Shown in pieces: positions 9,801 through 22,200 of a stretch of DNA of 64,000 bases. The stretch is from Tillandsia leiboldiana. Lineage: Eukaryota > Streptophyta > Magnoliopsida > Poales > Bromeliaceae. Below the pieces are notes generated by a model that saw nothing but the letters and a program-made list of their open reading frames with translations, did not search any database and was not told the origin of the DNA. A program made the translations under genes and the position numbers. The DNA is taken from the NCBI GenBank assembly GCA_029204045.2, contig CM055067.1:29152838-29216837 (forward strand), given 5' to 3'. Every line of letters starts with the position of its first letter. Position 1 is the first letter of the stretch.

Positions 9801-10191
9801 GGAGTTGCGGGACCCTCTTCCCTGGACCGAGGTAAGAGGATCGCTGACTAGATAGCCACTGCCCCCGAGTTCGAGTTTTTGATAGTTTTGATGTATCCCC
9901 AGTACACTCAGACGGTTGTATTTTCCTTTTATTTTGGGTCTGGCTGCGGCCAGCTGGTTGTATATATTTCGTGAGCTGGGAGAGACACTTGTATATTTTT
10001 GAGAGCTTACTGTACTTTATTTCCAGCATTTGTCTGAGTTGTATTAGTTTTAGTTAGCTCTGTTTTATGCTCCTTTATTACTTGTTTTATATCTGAGCAG
10101 GTTATCAGCGCTTCGTGTACACGGAAAATTCCGTATGCACGGCGGATCTGTGGACGGGCCCCGGGTTCTGGTTTACACCCGGGGCGTGACA
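6897..10191 (+). repeat. E1 3' LTR, complete (3295 bp)
   Basis: Starts TGTAGTG after the polypurine tract and ends GTGACA. The U3 part is very GC- and CpG-rich (about 7200-7730). A TATA box at 7740-7747 leaves about 2.4 kb of LTR downstream of the promoter, an unusually long transcribed R-U5. Apparent ORFs of 100-170 codons on both strands at 7250-8100 are products of GC-rich sequence. Confidence 0.95.
7740..7747 (+). promoter_or_regulatory. TATA box of E1 LTR
   Basis: TATAAATA follows the GC-rich U3 and precedes a pyrimidine-rich stretch, a typical plant core promoter. The 5' LTR copy lies outside the window. Confidence 0.8.
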
Positions 10192-11922
10192 ATATTGGCC
10201 TTCACAAGACCTCAGGCAAGGCTGCCCACCTGGCACCACCTGGTTGACATTCCCTCCACTGAGGGTCACGGGTTGCAACTGCTAACCACTTTACCGGTAA
10301 AGAACATCGCTACGGGTAGAAAATCCGCTGATGTTCGTGAAGTACAACGGTGCGGGCGATCACAATGCAAATGCTCAAGCTCACGGTCCACTGACCGGGT
10401 AATCGGCAAAAAGCCAGATATCAATCCCCTCTGGGATGCAATCTTCTCAACTCAAAGCAAGATCATCAACAATCTCAACACAAATGCAGGATCAAACAAC
10501 AACAACTATGTATAGTGAAACCGGAATAGGTTTAGCAATATTCAGGAATATAATCCTAATATTGAAAGCAACTACAGATCAATCATACCACTAAACACAT
10601 GATATTTTTGAGAAAACATTTTGGAAACAAGTTCTAGGTCCAAACCTCGTAGAGCTATGCCCTTGTCCTATCAAACAAGAACAGACTCAGGCGACTCCGC
10701 GATGCTTGGGTAAAACAGGTTTTCCAAACCTCGAAGAGCTATGCCTTTGTCCTATCAAACAAGAACAGACTCAGGCGACTCCGCGAAGCTCGGTAAAAAC
10801 ATTTATTTAATAAAATCATGTATTTAGCAGTACAGGCTCAAACAGGCATGGCAAAGTCCAGACAAGGATATGAATCAATTCAAGGATGCAATATCGAAAT
10901 CAACTGAATCTCAATTCATAGACAGGAATATAATCAATCATCAACTCGAACATGAATCAGGATATAGATACTGATAATCAAGCACAGAAGTGCAAACAAG
11001 GTAAAGACCAATCAGGCCAAGCAACAAGTAGTAATATAACTCAATCAAAGGCAGACAGGCTCAAATATAATTTAGGTTAACAAAAACAGGGGTCCAACCA
11101 ATACCGTACACAGAGGGCCGAAATGATAAAGCCCGGACCGAAGATAAACCCACCTATCGTTTTGCAGGCGACTAAACTGTATCGACCGAACACTCGAAAC
11201 CAGAGGCAAACCGTGCCAACCTGAATCAAAAATACTGATCAGGGAAAGCTCAAACCCGACCAACAACTTACCTAGACCCTTAAAGTTTTCAAAAACCGCA
11301 CTTTTAATGCTTTTTTAACACTGTTTTCACTCGTTCTCTTAAACAGAAAATCATTTTTACGAGCCATCACCTCCAGCAGGTGACCTTTAACTTGCTGAAC
11401 ACCGTGCTCACACATTTGTGGCAGCACGCAACCCGAGGAAAACTTTGGGCCATAAAACACTCCTCTAACATAGCCATTTTTGCATTTTTGTTTCTTCGGA
11501 TCATCGAAACCAAAATCTAACGCGAACATCGCGTCCAGCGACCCCAAATTAGTCAAAAGCTCACTGTTATAATTTTTCAAACAATCCAAAAGCAGGACTT
11601 TAGCCAACTATTTAACCTAAAGCTAGTTTATACACTAACTTTCAATCCATTCAACATCTGTTAAAACTTTGTATATGAAACTACCTCTGGACAGTGCCAG
11701 GACACTGGGGCTCACCTTTGGGCAGCCCAGAACTTGCTGGATCAAAGAGATCCAAAGCCTAGTTCTCTAACAATGTGTACGATGCTCCAAACTTAGTTCC
11801 ACACAGAATCTGTTTGATCCGAAGTGAGCATCAAGCTCAGGGGACTTTTTGGAGCATCATTCATATTTACAGCAAACCCAAATTCCACATTTTTCCTCTC
11901 TCAGACATTTTATCAAACACAT
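10192..11922 (-). mobile_element. E10: antisense LTR-like remnant between E1 and E2
   Basis: AT-richer sequence without credible coding content. It shares the phrase CCTATCAAACAAGAACA with the antisense LTR E8 (about 35889 and 36122). I read it as a minus-strand LTR fragment of another Ty3 family into which E1 (right end 10191) and E2 (left end 11923) inserted. The minus-strand ORF at 11272-11607 (111 codons) has no recognisable domain. Its own ends are not visible. Confidence 0.5.
10638..10797 (-). repeat. Two-copy direct repeat in E10
   Basis: Two units of about 70-80 bp beginning CCAAACCTCG and containing CCTATCAAACAAGAACAG lie head to tail, with a few differences. A related single unit occurs in E8 at about 36097-36160. 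Confidence 0.75.
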
Positions 11923-12960
11923 TGTGATGATCCGGAACTCTACAGGGCTTTTACTGTGTGACCGGCAGCTTCTGGAGGCCTACGGGGCATGTCGGCGGTG
12001 TTCGTGCGCCAATTTGGACACAAGTGATTGACTCCGAGCTTAAAGTGGATCACGTGGGTAATCAGGGAACCCCGTCGGATGTTTATAGGTGTTTTCGCGC
12101 AAATCGGATATCAGATTTGGACTCGGCACGAAATTCGGATTGAAAATGCCTTTTCGGGAGCCTCCGGCGATTTATTGGATGGGAATTTGGCGAAGCGGAC
12201 GTCAAATTCGGGTTCAGCGCGCGAAAACGGTCAAGATGGACTATCTGCTGGATTTTTCTGAGCTTCGGGTACTGTTCACCGCCGGAACAGTAACTCCGGC
12301 GATCGCCGGCGGCGGCGGCGGCGGCGGGCAGCGTCGGCGGGCGGCGGCGCGGCCTCGGGCAGGCGGAACGGCGGCGGCACAGGGCGCGGGCAGCGCGCGC
12401 GGCGCGCGGGCAGGCGCGGTCCACGCGGCCGTCGTGCACCAAGGCGGGGGCACGTGGCACCACCCCATAGGCCGGCTCACAGCTCACGGTCTACGGAGCA
12501 TGATGGTTGGGTTTTGGTTCACGGTGCACCGGAGTGGACACGTGGCAGGTTACCATTGGTTCGGCTTACGGAGGCTCGTGCACCGGGTGCAGCGGTCAGT
12601 GGCAGGGACGCGTGGCGCTTCCCTATTGGCTGGTCAACTGTGCGGGCAGGAGGGGCAGCTGGCGCGGGCAGGCGCGCAGGCGCGACCGGTACTGTTGTCG
12701 GGGACGCGTGTCGACTCCCGGGGTTGGCCGCGTGGCGCAGCAGGAGTGGAGGATTTGGGCTGTCGCCTGTTCGGGCGACACGTGGCGGGCGCTGAGGCGG
12801 GTCGGACGGACCGTGGATCCCGTCCGACGGCGCGCCTTGGGCCGGGCCGCACTGTGCGCGCCCGAAAGTCTTGGGCCGGGCCGCACTGTGCGCGCCCGGA
12901 AACTTCCGGGCGCCCGAGAATGGGGACCCGGATGGCATTTTGCTAATTGTTTGGGAGGCC

Positions 12961-12968
12961 TATTTAAA
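12961..12968 (+). promoter_or_regulatory. TATA-like box of E2 LTR
   Basis: TATTTAAA follows GGAGGCC at the end of the GC-rich U3, at the position equivalent to the E1 TATA box. In the 3' LTR (about 20286) one T is missing, within an indel-rich stretch. Confidence 0.65.
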
Positions 12969-15507
12969 CAGCCCGAGCTCCTTTCTTCTCACTTTTTCCA
13001 CCATTTCCGAGCCTCCTCTCACCAAGGTGTCTTCAGCAAAGTTGTTCCCCTTCGAGTTCTACATCTTCTGGAGGATTTCCAAGATTTGTGGTGGCACGCA
13101 CTCCGAGGTTTGGATTTTACGGCGCGGCGCGACGCTCGTTCCCTTGTGTTTCCCTTCGTCGCATTTCAGTGCACGGACTCTCCCGAGCTACCCCGGCACT
13201 CTTTTTCAGCGATTCTTGCGCCATCGTCTTCACGACAGGTAGGGCTACGTTTTCCGTGTTTGCTGGTTTTTCCCATCCCGAGGTTTTCATGGGTTTTTCG
13301 GATCATCTTGTGACCTCTTTTGCTGTGATGGAGTTTTGGACAGCGGTTCGGTGTTTCGGCGATATCTCCGCAACCAGACATCGGATTGAGGTGATTCAAA
13401 AGGCAATTTGCATCTACGCACCGCCAGGAGTCTCTCTGAATTTTCTTGGATTTTCTGGAATTTTCCCCGAAGGTGAGAAACCCCTTTTTACAGAACTTTG
13501 TAGCACAGTTTTGGGTGGAAGTATTGTTCGGGGTAGTTCTCTTGTCGATTTTGGATCTCAGCGTAGAAAACTCGTGTGGGAACGTGCAGGTACTCGTTTC
13601 GACCGGTTCGTCGCGAGGATCGTGACGGTATTTTTCCTGGAATTTCTCGAGCACATCTCGCAGGTGAAAAAGGCAAAACTGTGGACTGATTGTATTTGGG
13701 GCAGATTTTGGTGTGAGCTTGGTGGATTAACTGTGCTTGTTCTTTTGGGGTATTTTGTGCAGCACCGTGGTGATCGTTGAGACCGGGCGCGGACTTCGCT
13801 GTTGGGATCAGGGTTTAGCGCTCGAGGTGGGTGGTTGCTTTACTCCTCTTTTCTGATATACCCACTAGGAATATTAGAGTGATCCCCTTTATTGGACATG
13901 TTGAATGGTCACCTAATGGACATGCATGCTTAACTAGATAATTGTGAGCCTATCATATGGAAAACATTATATTGGAAACTTGACATGTTGGAACTTATAC
14001 ATGCTTCATGGACATCGTTTTAGCATTTAACCTTGCATGAGGGGGGGGATGTACTTTCATATTGTGTTATTGTGAGGCGTCTTGTGGGAGGGTACCACTT
14101 GAGGATTTTTGGACAGGCATAGGTGGATGATTCATGTGAAGGTGATTAGCAGGTTATGGACATGTGCGGTTGGATTATGATTTAGCATGATGATTACACC
14201 CAGGTGGAGTTATTACTTGATACACATGATGAACCACTATTTGTCACTCCCCTTCTTTCTTCCATGAGGAGATAGGCTTGATTTCAGGGATATCTAGTTA
14301 GACCATTTCTGACCGCTACACTATATGTTGGGACTGCCTTGGGAGGAACCCTATTGTCTCTTCTTCCCCCTATTCCTTAGGCAGGCGGCTATTTGTTGCT
14401 CGGGTTTGAGCAGGGATCGGCATAGTGTAGCCGGGGCTTGAATTTTAGCTTTTGGGGTGTTGCGGCTATTGCGGATAGTAGGTGGTTGACCGGATGTCGG
14501 ACCTGGGTCAGGATTGTCATTATAGGTGTGGTTGTTAACCCTCCATCTTTTGATTACCCGCTAGGCATTTGAGTAGCTTCTTTGATTAAAAGGATAAATG
14601 CACTTTATGTGTGGCAATGGCAGGCTTATTGTGATTAAACAGATATTGTTAGAACTTGCTTGATTGGGGATTATGATTGTAGGACAGTAACATCATGTTA
14701 AAAGGTAAGGCTAATCAATAATTGTGGGCTTTGGGTTTGTGGCATAAGCAGGCACAGGCTATCTCATATTTACTATTCTCATACTGTTCTATACATGCTC
14801 TAACATTATAAAGGTTATCGACATCTGTTTATTTTTTATATCATCTTGGGACATTTGCATGCTTGTATGGTCACCTAGTTAGGCCACCTTTTTCTGCTAC
14901 ACTATCATGCTGGAATTGACTTAGGAGAAACCATGCTTTTCTCTTCTTTTATTCGGGGGATAGTGCGCTCGGGTTCGAGCAGGGACTGGGATAGTGTGGT
15001 CAGACAGTTGTGGGCTTTGGGACAGGCAGGCTGTGAGGGTCGGGCATTGCGGCAACCGCGGATCTTTGGCGGTTGACCGGACAGTGGTTATTGCATCAGA
15101 TTGGGATAGAGGATTTGGATTTCTTCTAGTGGATGGGTTTTCCACCGTGATCAGAGTCATGATCCAGTCCTGCTGATTTGGTACTTGTTACCCAGGCATT
15201 ATACTCGTGTGGGTCGCTCCCCTCGAGTGCCACTCCGGAGTGTGCGTTTTTACAGGCTTCGAGTCTTCGAGACTCCCTTTTTCCTATCGGTGTTATGCGT
15301 AGGCGGGCATACCCGATTTGGCAGGCAGAGCAGGCAGTACCAGTGCTTACTGGTGTATCGATTGGGTCTGGTCAGGCAGGCGTTGACATTCTGATGCATA
15401 CATTCAGCTATTCTTTTAGCTCAGTTTTTAGAGGCATTCTAGTGGTAGCTTTTCATCAGGAGTCATACTCATTGCATACCACCTTTATTCCTTTTGCCTC
15501 TGGTAGA

Positions 15508-15617
15508 CCTAGTGGGCGTGTCAGAGTTGAGGTTTTACCCACTAGGGGAGGCTACTGGTTTACTCGTAGTCTCACCCCCATTCTTCTTTCCTCTTTTGCT
15601 TCTCCCTTGTTTTGCAG
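15508..15617 (+). promoter_or_regulatory. R-U5 hairpin pair and acceptor-like site of E2
   Basis: CCTAGTGGG (15508-15516) pairs with CCCACTAGG (15538-15546). A weak second stem pairs CTAC (15552-15555) with GTAG (15566-15569). A pyrimidine tract ending TTGTTTTGCAG (15617) follows. No GT donor is visible at the place where E1 has one. Confidence 0.5.
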
Positions 15618-16029
15618 TGTTTTTTTTGCGGGTGCCACTGGGCTTACAGTGGCGGGTCGAGGAGAGAGGACGGCCGAGTAGATAGATCTCGAGGCAGGAT
15701 GAGCATGTTAGCTGGATTGTTGGTGTACCCATGTTTCCTCAGACGGTAGTACCTTTACTTTGGGACTGGCTTTTGCCAGCAGGTTGTATTTATTTTGGTG
15801 AGCTGGGAGAGACAGATGTATCATTTATACAGATGTATTGTATTTTATTTCCAGCTTCAGTCTGAGATGTATTAGTTTTAGTTCAGCTCTGTTTTTATTG
15901 CTCTTTTATTATATCTCTTTTATCTGAGCAGGTTACTGGCGCTTCGTGTACACGGAAAGTACCGTGTGCACGGCGGATCTGTGGACGGGCCCGGGTTCTG
16001 GTTTACACCCGGGGCGTGACAGATTAAGT

Positions 16030-16041
16030 TGGTATCAGAGC
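16030..16041 (+). other. E2 primer binding site
   Basis: TGGTATCAGAGC lies eight bases after the LTR end. The following leader is nearly that of E1, including the CTCTTC/GAAGAG stem and the CTGCAG-loop hairpin at 16203-16224. Confidence 0.95.
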
Positions 16042-16152
16042 TTAGGGATAGGTCGGTTGGGACTTAGGAAACCCTAGGCTTTTAGCAGACCCTAGGATGA
16101 TAGGACGCGAGAGACGCGACACCTTGCGAAAGTCGACGATTTATTTGTTTTA

Positions 16153-16224
16153 CTCTTCCTGTGAGTGAAGAGGGATCGACATACTCTATTTCTGTGGGAC
16201 AGTATGTTGGCTGCAGACAACATA
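16153..16224 (+). promoter_or_regulatory. E2 leader stem-loops
   Basis: CTCTTC (16153-16158) pairs with GAAGAG (16167-16172). TATGTTG (16203-16209) pairs with CAACATA (16218-16224) around the loop GCTGCAGA. They survive although the coding region behind them has decayed, which supports a cis-acting role. Confidence 0.6.
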
Positions 16225-16776
16225 AGGTTACAGAAATAGAAGGATGTCTTTGACTTTCGCTAGATTGGGTCGAGTGTTTGGGGTGTGCTGATTTGCGGTT
16301 TGTCGTGGCGAGCGGTGTCTCCCCGACGTTGGGCCTTGACCCGGGCGCACCTTGGTGCGGCAGTTGGGTCTGAGCTAGTTGTTTCAGGCCGGATACCGGA
16401 TTAGAGTCAGAGGACTCGGGACCCTGATGACAGGATTGTCAGAGGCTTATCAGCGGCAGAGTGAGCGGGCATCTGGTTTTGAGTGACACTGTGACACCCC
16501 CGGAATTTGGATTAGTCCTCTATATAAATGATATAATAGGACTAAATCTCTAACCCGGCTAGGGGTGTCACAGACACAGTTGTCGGAGCAGCGGGCAGCT
16601 CGACAGTGCTTCTTTCTGAGACCACCCGGTTGCAGTATCCTCAGGGGCGGGGATTTTTGTAGTACTGAGGGGAGTGAGTAGCCCTCCGTGCCAATGGTTA
16701 GTGCCGAGGCGCCGAGGCAGGGTGGATTGTTGACAGCGGATGAGCTATGGGACACCATTGATCAGTTAAGCCAGTT

Positions 16777-17013
16777 TTGGCAGATAAACCACCCCGATTC
16801 ATAGGATTAAGTTTGGAGCCTCTTGGGGTAGAATCGTGGTTGGTGGTGATGGAAAGACTGCTTGAGAGCCTCTTGGTGTCAAAAGGATTTACGCAGTTAC
16901 TGAACTACGCGCTCTATGATTTAGGGGACAAGGCGCATAGGATATGCTTGACTGTGAGTGGATTGCGCCAGGATGCCCTTCCGTGTATTCGGACCCTCTT
17001 TTGCAGGTTTTAG
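16777..17013 (+). pseudogene. E2 gag relic
   Basis: The 78-codon reading starts MADKPPRFIGLSLEP and matches the E4 Gag core (PPRFSGLSSEP, then EKLFENLF). It then jumps to the part around LLNSVPH and the GLHQDIYHHV segment, so the middle of the capsid region has been deleted. No full Gag can be read. It is a relic of the Tekay Gag and shows where E2 came from. Confidence 0.7.
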
Positions 17014-17639
17014 ATTTTGGGGTGCTTTGATAGTGGGAGGCATTGGGTATGGCGCGTAGCATTGCAGTTCCGTTGGATAGGGGTCTGCCGCCAGAGGCGA
17101 GTTCTGGATAGAGGCGCTTGGCGCTAGGTATTGGTGGACAGGTCGGCCGGCAAGGACATTTTCGTTTCCCTTCCGGGATGGTGGATATCCTTTTGGATGG
17201 ATTATGTAAAGCTTACCCCAGGGGGATGTTACCCTTGGTGATCGATAACATGCATGTTTGGGGTACAACATATGTGATTGAGGGGTGAGCTTAGTAAGGG
17301 TAATTGTATAAGGAATTGCATGAATTGATGGTGCTTTGTCGTATGACGATGATATCCAGGTGGATTTCTGAGACGTCCGAGGTTGGGTGGACCCCGATGA
17401 CAGCATCAGCCCATTTATCAGAGTGGTGCAGCGGTAGCGTGGATTGGCTGTCTGCGAGAGACCACATTCGTCGCCTCAGTGTGAGCAGGGACAGGGGCGA
17501 GCTCCCTTTGTGATTGGTCTAGATATGTTTGGCAGGCTGAGCGACGACCACTTGCATCGAGAGGATGAATTTGTGGCCGCCCGGTTGGAGGGCGCCACGG
17601 TAGTGGATCGAGTGTCGCCGGTGTGATTTCATCACAGCA

Positions 17640-18560
17640 GTCAGAGTTAGAGCATGTTGCAGTCCGCATGGGCTAGAGGCAGAGTTGTTGCCCCGTGCAC
17701 TAGAGGTACAGGTTACTGTTGGTATTGTGCAGGTGGGGAAGGCTTGTGGATCATATCCAGTGCAGTAGAGGCCGTAAGTTATGCCGGCAGACTTATTAGA
17801 TTGTGGCCGTTCGGTGTTTAGACCCAGTGCTTGGGACTGTTGGCATAGTGCCACTGGATGTTTCACTGCTGAGAGAAAGGACCTTGTTTCTGCGAGGCAG
17901 ACAATAGAAGGCTTGTTTGTTGCGACTGTTTGGGTACTCAGGTTACAGCGATAGTGGGAGAGGTGCCTACGCGGCACCGGGACGTAAGGATATTCTTGTT
18001 GCCGTGAGATCCCGGGTGTGATTCCACCTGAGCCGATGATGATGCCGCCGCGTTAGGGAGATTGTGATTTCGATGGACGTGGTTTTGGGAACTGCGCCTA
18101 CCTCGATAGCACCTCGTTAAATATCATTTGTAGAGCTTGAGAGTTGTGGGCATAGGTGCGTGGACCTGATGGATAGAGGGTTTGTTGGACCTAGCGCCGC
18201 GTCGTTGATACACGACTGTGAGGGTTCTTGTGAGTGGAGCCCAGGCAGGTCCGGGTATTATTTAGGACCTTTTGGATGGAGTTATACTCCGGCAGATGTT
18301 CGATTATGATGCCTGCATCAATTTGGAACTACAGCTGAGTATCTCGCCAAGATGACGTTCAGACACGCTAGGGGGCATTATGAGTACAGTGAGGCCAATG
18401 GAATGACTAATGCCTTATTGCCTTTAAGATTGAGGAATTCTGTGTTCCAGTTGGGCTGAACGGATTGATAGCGGCATTTTTCAGGGATATCTTGGCTTTT
18501 ACCCCTCCCTGAGTGATTTAGAGCTTGTGAAGCATTTATAGATGCTGTGCAAGGTCTGTG
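17640..18560 (+). pseudogene. E2 protease/reverse-transcriptase relics
   Basis: Scattered, heavily mutated matches follow the order of Tekay pol: an LPRALEVQ-like stretch near 17690 (end of protease), a VPP-E/MPP-like stretch near 18020-18060, and the segment leading into RT (VVLGTAPTS near 18090, DLMDRGFVGPS near 18170). Stops and indels are frequent, and the RT catalytic motif and RNase H are not found. GTCG-TTGATACA-CGAC at 18201-18216 shares its loop with the 27-bp minisatellite of E3. Confidence 0.55.
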
Positions 18561-18879
18561 AGGATAAGGTCTTATGCTAAATTGGTTTTGGTACAAGTTT
18601 CATCGTTGAGAGCACATCTTCCTGGATTACGTATTCAGCCGCGGGGGCGGCGGGTGGAAGTCCAGTCAAAATAGATGCTATTTGAGATGGGCCGAGATCG
18701 GCAGTTACTACTGAGGTGAGGAGCTTTTGGACCGGATGGTGCCAGCAGAATTTGACGAGCGGATGGTAAGATTGGTATCAGCGACCGAGTGAGAACCCCT
18801 GCTTGTTAGGGCCCCTTTCCTGTGCGGGTGCTTGTGTGGATGTGTTTTCGGGTTGCCCTGGTTGAGTCGGCTCTAGAGG

Positions 18880-19220
18880 GTGATTTTAGTGCGTGTTGCA
18901 CTGGCTGTTCGTTCTTTCCCCCAGCTTTTGATGGAGTCCCTGAGGTTTTTCTGCGTCTTCGCTCAGGAGTGGTTGTGTTTTGAACTCCTCGCCGTGATTG
19001 ACTCACTTCTTTGGAGCCCTGCGAGAGTTTGGAGTACGAGGGACGCTCGTTGCGAATTCCGGCTTGTGAGATGAGCGAATTGCGCGATCGGCTATGCCGT
19101 ACTGGTTGTTGCTGTTATTATTGCTGAGGAGTAATCACGGGGAGTGATTAGGCGACTTGAGAGCGGGAGACGGCGGTGTTGAGTACTTACCCCTGGTTTC
19201 TGAGACTCGTTGAGAGTTGC
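18880..19220 (+). pseudogene. E2 integrase-tail/chromodomain relic
   Basis: Non-coding now, but it aligns by eye with the matching part of E3 (about 45540-45830). Through phrases around 'gagatgagcgaattgcgc' and 'ggagtaatcacgg' it also aligns with the E4 chromodomain region (56100-56190). It precedes the GTTTCG hairpin and polypurine tract. Confidence 0.5.
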
Positions 19221-19224
19221 TTTA

Positions 19225-19260
19225 GTTTCGAGGACGAAACTTTCTTTTAGTGGGGGAGGA
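19225..19260 (+). promoter_or_regulatory. E2 pre-PPT hairpin and polypurine tract
   Basis: GTTTCG-AGGA-CGAAAC at 19225-19240 (outer A-T pair adds a seventh base pair) is followed by AGTGGGGGAGGA up to 19260, immediately before TGTGATG of the 3' LTR. Confidence 0.85.
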
Positions 19261-22200
19261 TGTGATGATCCGGAACTCTACAGGGCTTTTACTGTGTGAC
19301 CGGCAGCTTCTGGAGGCCTACGGGGCATGTCGGCGGTGTTCGTGGCGCCAATTTGGACCAAGTGATTGACTCCGAGCTTAAAGTGGATCACGTGGGTAAT
19401 CAGGGAACCCCGTCGGATGTTTATAGTTGTTTTCACGCAAATCGGATATCAGATTTGGAGCTCGGCCCGAAATTCGGATTGAAAATGCCTTTTCGGGATG
19501 CCTCCGGCGATTTATTGGATGTAATTTGGCGAGCGGACGTCAAATTCGGGTTCAGCGCGCGAAAACGGTCAAGATGGACTATCTGCTGATTTTTCTGAGC
19601 TTCGGGTACTAGTTCCTCCGCCGGACAGTAACTCCGGCGATCGCCGGCGGCGGGCGGGCGGCGGCGGGCAGCGTGCGCGGTGCGGCGTGCGCGGCCTCGG
19701 GCAGGCGGAACGGCGGCTGGCACAGGGCGCGGGCAGGCGCGGTCCACGCGGCCGTCGTGCACCAAGGCGGGGGCACGTGCACCACCCATAGGCCGGCTCA
19801 CAGCTCAAGGTTCTACGGAGCATGATGGTTGGGTTTTGGTTCACGGATGCACCGGAGTGGACACGTGGCAGGTTACCATTGGTTCGGCTTACGGAGGCTC
19901 GTGCACCGGGTGCAGCGGTCAGTGCAGGGACGCGTGGCGCTTCCCTATTGGCTGGTCAACTGTGCGGGCAGGAGGGGCAGCTGGCGCGGGGCAGGCGCGC
20001 AAGGCGCGACCGTACTGTTGTCGGGGACGCGTGTCGACTCCCGGGGTTGGCCGCGTGGCGCAAGCAGGAGTGGAGGATTTGGCTGTCGCTGTTCGGGCGA
20101 CACGTGGCGGGCGCTGAGGCGGGTCGGTACGGACCGTGGATCCCGTCCGACGGCGCGGCCTTGGGCCGGGCCGCAACTGTGCAGCGCCCGAAAGTCTTGG
20201 GCCGCGGCCGCACTGTGCGCGCCCGGAAACTTCCGGCGCCGAGGAATGGGGACCCGATGGCATTTTGCTAATTGTTTGGGAGGCCTATTAAACAGCCCGA
20301 GCTCCTTTCTTCCTCACTTTTTCCACCATTTTCCGAGCCTCCTCTCACCAAGGTGTCTTCAGCAAAGTTGTTCCCCTTCGAGTTCTACATCTTCTGGAGG
20401 ATTTCCAAGATTTGTGGTGGCACGCACTCCGAGGTTTGGAATTTACGGCGCGGCGCGACGCTCGTTCCCTTGTGTTCCCTTCGTCGCATTTCAGTTGCCA
20501 GGACTCTCCCGAGCTACCCCGGCACTCTTTTTCAGCGATTCTTGCGCCATCGTCTTCCGACAGGTAGGGCTACGTTTCCGTGTTTGATGGTTTTTCCCAC
20601 CCGGGTTTTCATGGGTTTTTCGGATTCATCTTGTGACCTCTTTTGCTGTGATGGAGTTTTGGACAGGTTCGGTATTTCGGCGATATCTCCGCAACCAGAC
20701 ATCGGATTGAGGTGATTCAAAAGGCAATTTGATCTACGCACCGCCAGGAGTCTCTCTGAATTTTCTTGGATTTTCTGGAATTTTCCCGAGGTGAGGAAAC
20801 CCCTTTTTACAGAACTTTGTAGCACAGTTTTGGGTGGAAGTATGTTCGGGGTAGTTCTCTTGTCGATTTTGGATCTCAGCGTAGAAAAACTCGTGTGGGA
20901 ACGTGCAGGTAATCGTTTCGACGGTTCGTCGCGAGGATCGTGACGGTATTTTTTCCTGGAATTTCTCGAGCACATCTCGCAGGTGAAAAAGGCAAAACTG
21001 TGGACTGATTGTATTTGGGGACAGATTTTGGTGTGAGCATGGTGGATTAATTGTGCTTGTTCTTGGGGGTTTTTGTGCAGCACCGTGGTGATCGTTGAGT
21101 ACGGGCGCGGACTCGTGTGGGCTCAGGGTTTAGCGCTCGAGGTGGGTGGTTGCTTACTCCTCTTTTCTGATATACCCACTAGGAATATTAGATTGATCCC
21201 CTTTATGGACATGTTGAATGGTCACCTAAGGACATGCATGCTTAACTAGATAATTGTGAGCTATCATATGGAAAACAATCTATGGAAACTTGACATGTTG
21301 GAACTTATACATGCTTCATGGACATCGTTTTAGCATTTAACCTTGCATAAGGGGGGGGATGTATTTCATATTGTGTTATGTGAGGCGGTCTTGTGGGAGG
21401 GTACCACTTGAGGATTTTGGACAGGCATAGGTGGAGATTCAGTGTGAGGGTGATTAGCAGGTTATGGACTGTGCGGTTGGATTATGATTTAGCATGATGA
21501 TACACCAAGGTGGAGTTATTACTTGATACACATGAGAACCAACTATTTGTCATCCCCTTCTTTCTTCCATGAGGAGATAGGCTTGATTCGGGATATCTAG
21601 TTAGACCATTTCTGACCGCTACACTATATGTTGGGACTGCCTGGGAGGAAACCCTATTGTCTATTCTTCCCCCTATTCCTTAGGCAGGCGGCTATTTGTT
21701 GTCGGGTTTGAGCAGGGATCGGCATAGTGTAGCCGGGGCTTGAATTTTAGCTTTTGGGGTATTGCGGCTATGCGGATTAGTAGGGTGGTGACCGGATGTC
21801 GGACCTGGGTCAGGATTGGCATTATGGGTGTGGTGTTAAACCCTCCATCTTTTGATTACCCGCTAGGAATTTGAGTAGTTCTTTGAGTAAAAGGATAAAT
21901 GCACTTTATGTGTGCGGAATGGCGGCGTATTGTGATTAAACAGATATTGTTAGAACTTGCTGATTGGGGATTATGATTGTAGGACAGAACGTCCATCATG
22001 TAAAAGGTAACGGCTAATCATAATTTGGGCTTTGGGTTTGTGCATAATCAGGCACAGGCTATCTCATATTTACTATTACATGTTCTATACATGCTCTTAA
22101 CATTATAAAGGTTATCGACATTGTTTCTTTTTATATTCATATTGGGGACATTTGCATGCTTGTATGGTCACCTAGTTAGGCCACCTTTTCTGCTACACTA

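Larger units (their letters stand above)
1..10191 (+). mobile_element. E1: Tekay/Del-type Ty3 chromovirus, 5' end outside window
   Basis: The order is partial 5' LTR (1-1735), primer binding site, leader, gag-pol, polypurine tract and complete 3' LTR (6897-10191). Bases 1-1735 align to 8457-10191 without net indel, and I counted about five substitutions by eye, so the insertion is recent. The 3' LTR begins TGTAGTG, ends GTGACA and is followed by ATATT; the matching target duplication would lie left of the window. The chromodomain and MPPRR-type Gag start place it in the Tekay/Del lineage. Confidence 0.95.
11923..16021 (+). repeat. E2 5' LTR (4099 bp)
   Basis: Starts TGTGATGATCC and ends GTGACA; the 3' copy starts at 19261. 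It includes a GGC-repeat tract near 12307, very GC-rich U3 to about 12940, a TATA-like box, the R-U5 hairpin module (15508-15569) with TTTTGCAG at 15617, and terminal hairpins at 15946-16015. Overlapping ORFs at 12089-13780 reflect GC composition. Confidence 0.93.

Noticed and set aside
11272..11607. Minus-strand ORF of 111 codons in E10
   Set aside because: No recognisable domain, within an antisense LTR-like remnant; kept only as part of that remnant.
12089..13780. ORFs of 120-285 codons in the E2 LTR
   Set aside because: Overlapping ORFs on both strands in GC-rich U3 and leader; no motifs, and not kept in the 3' LTR.
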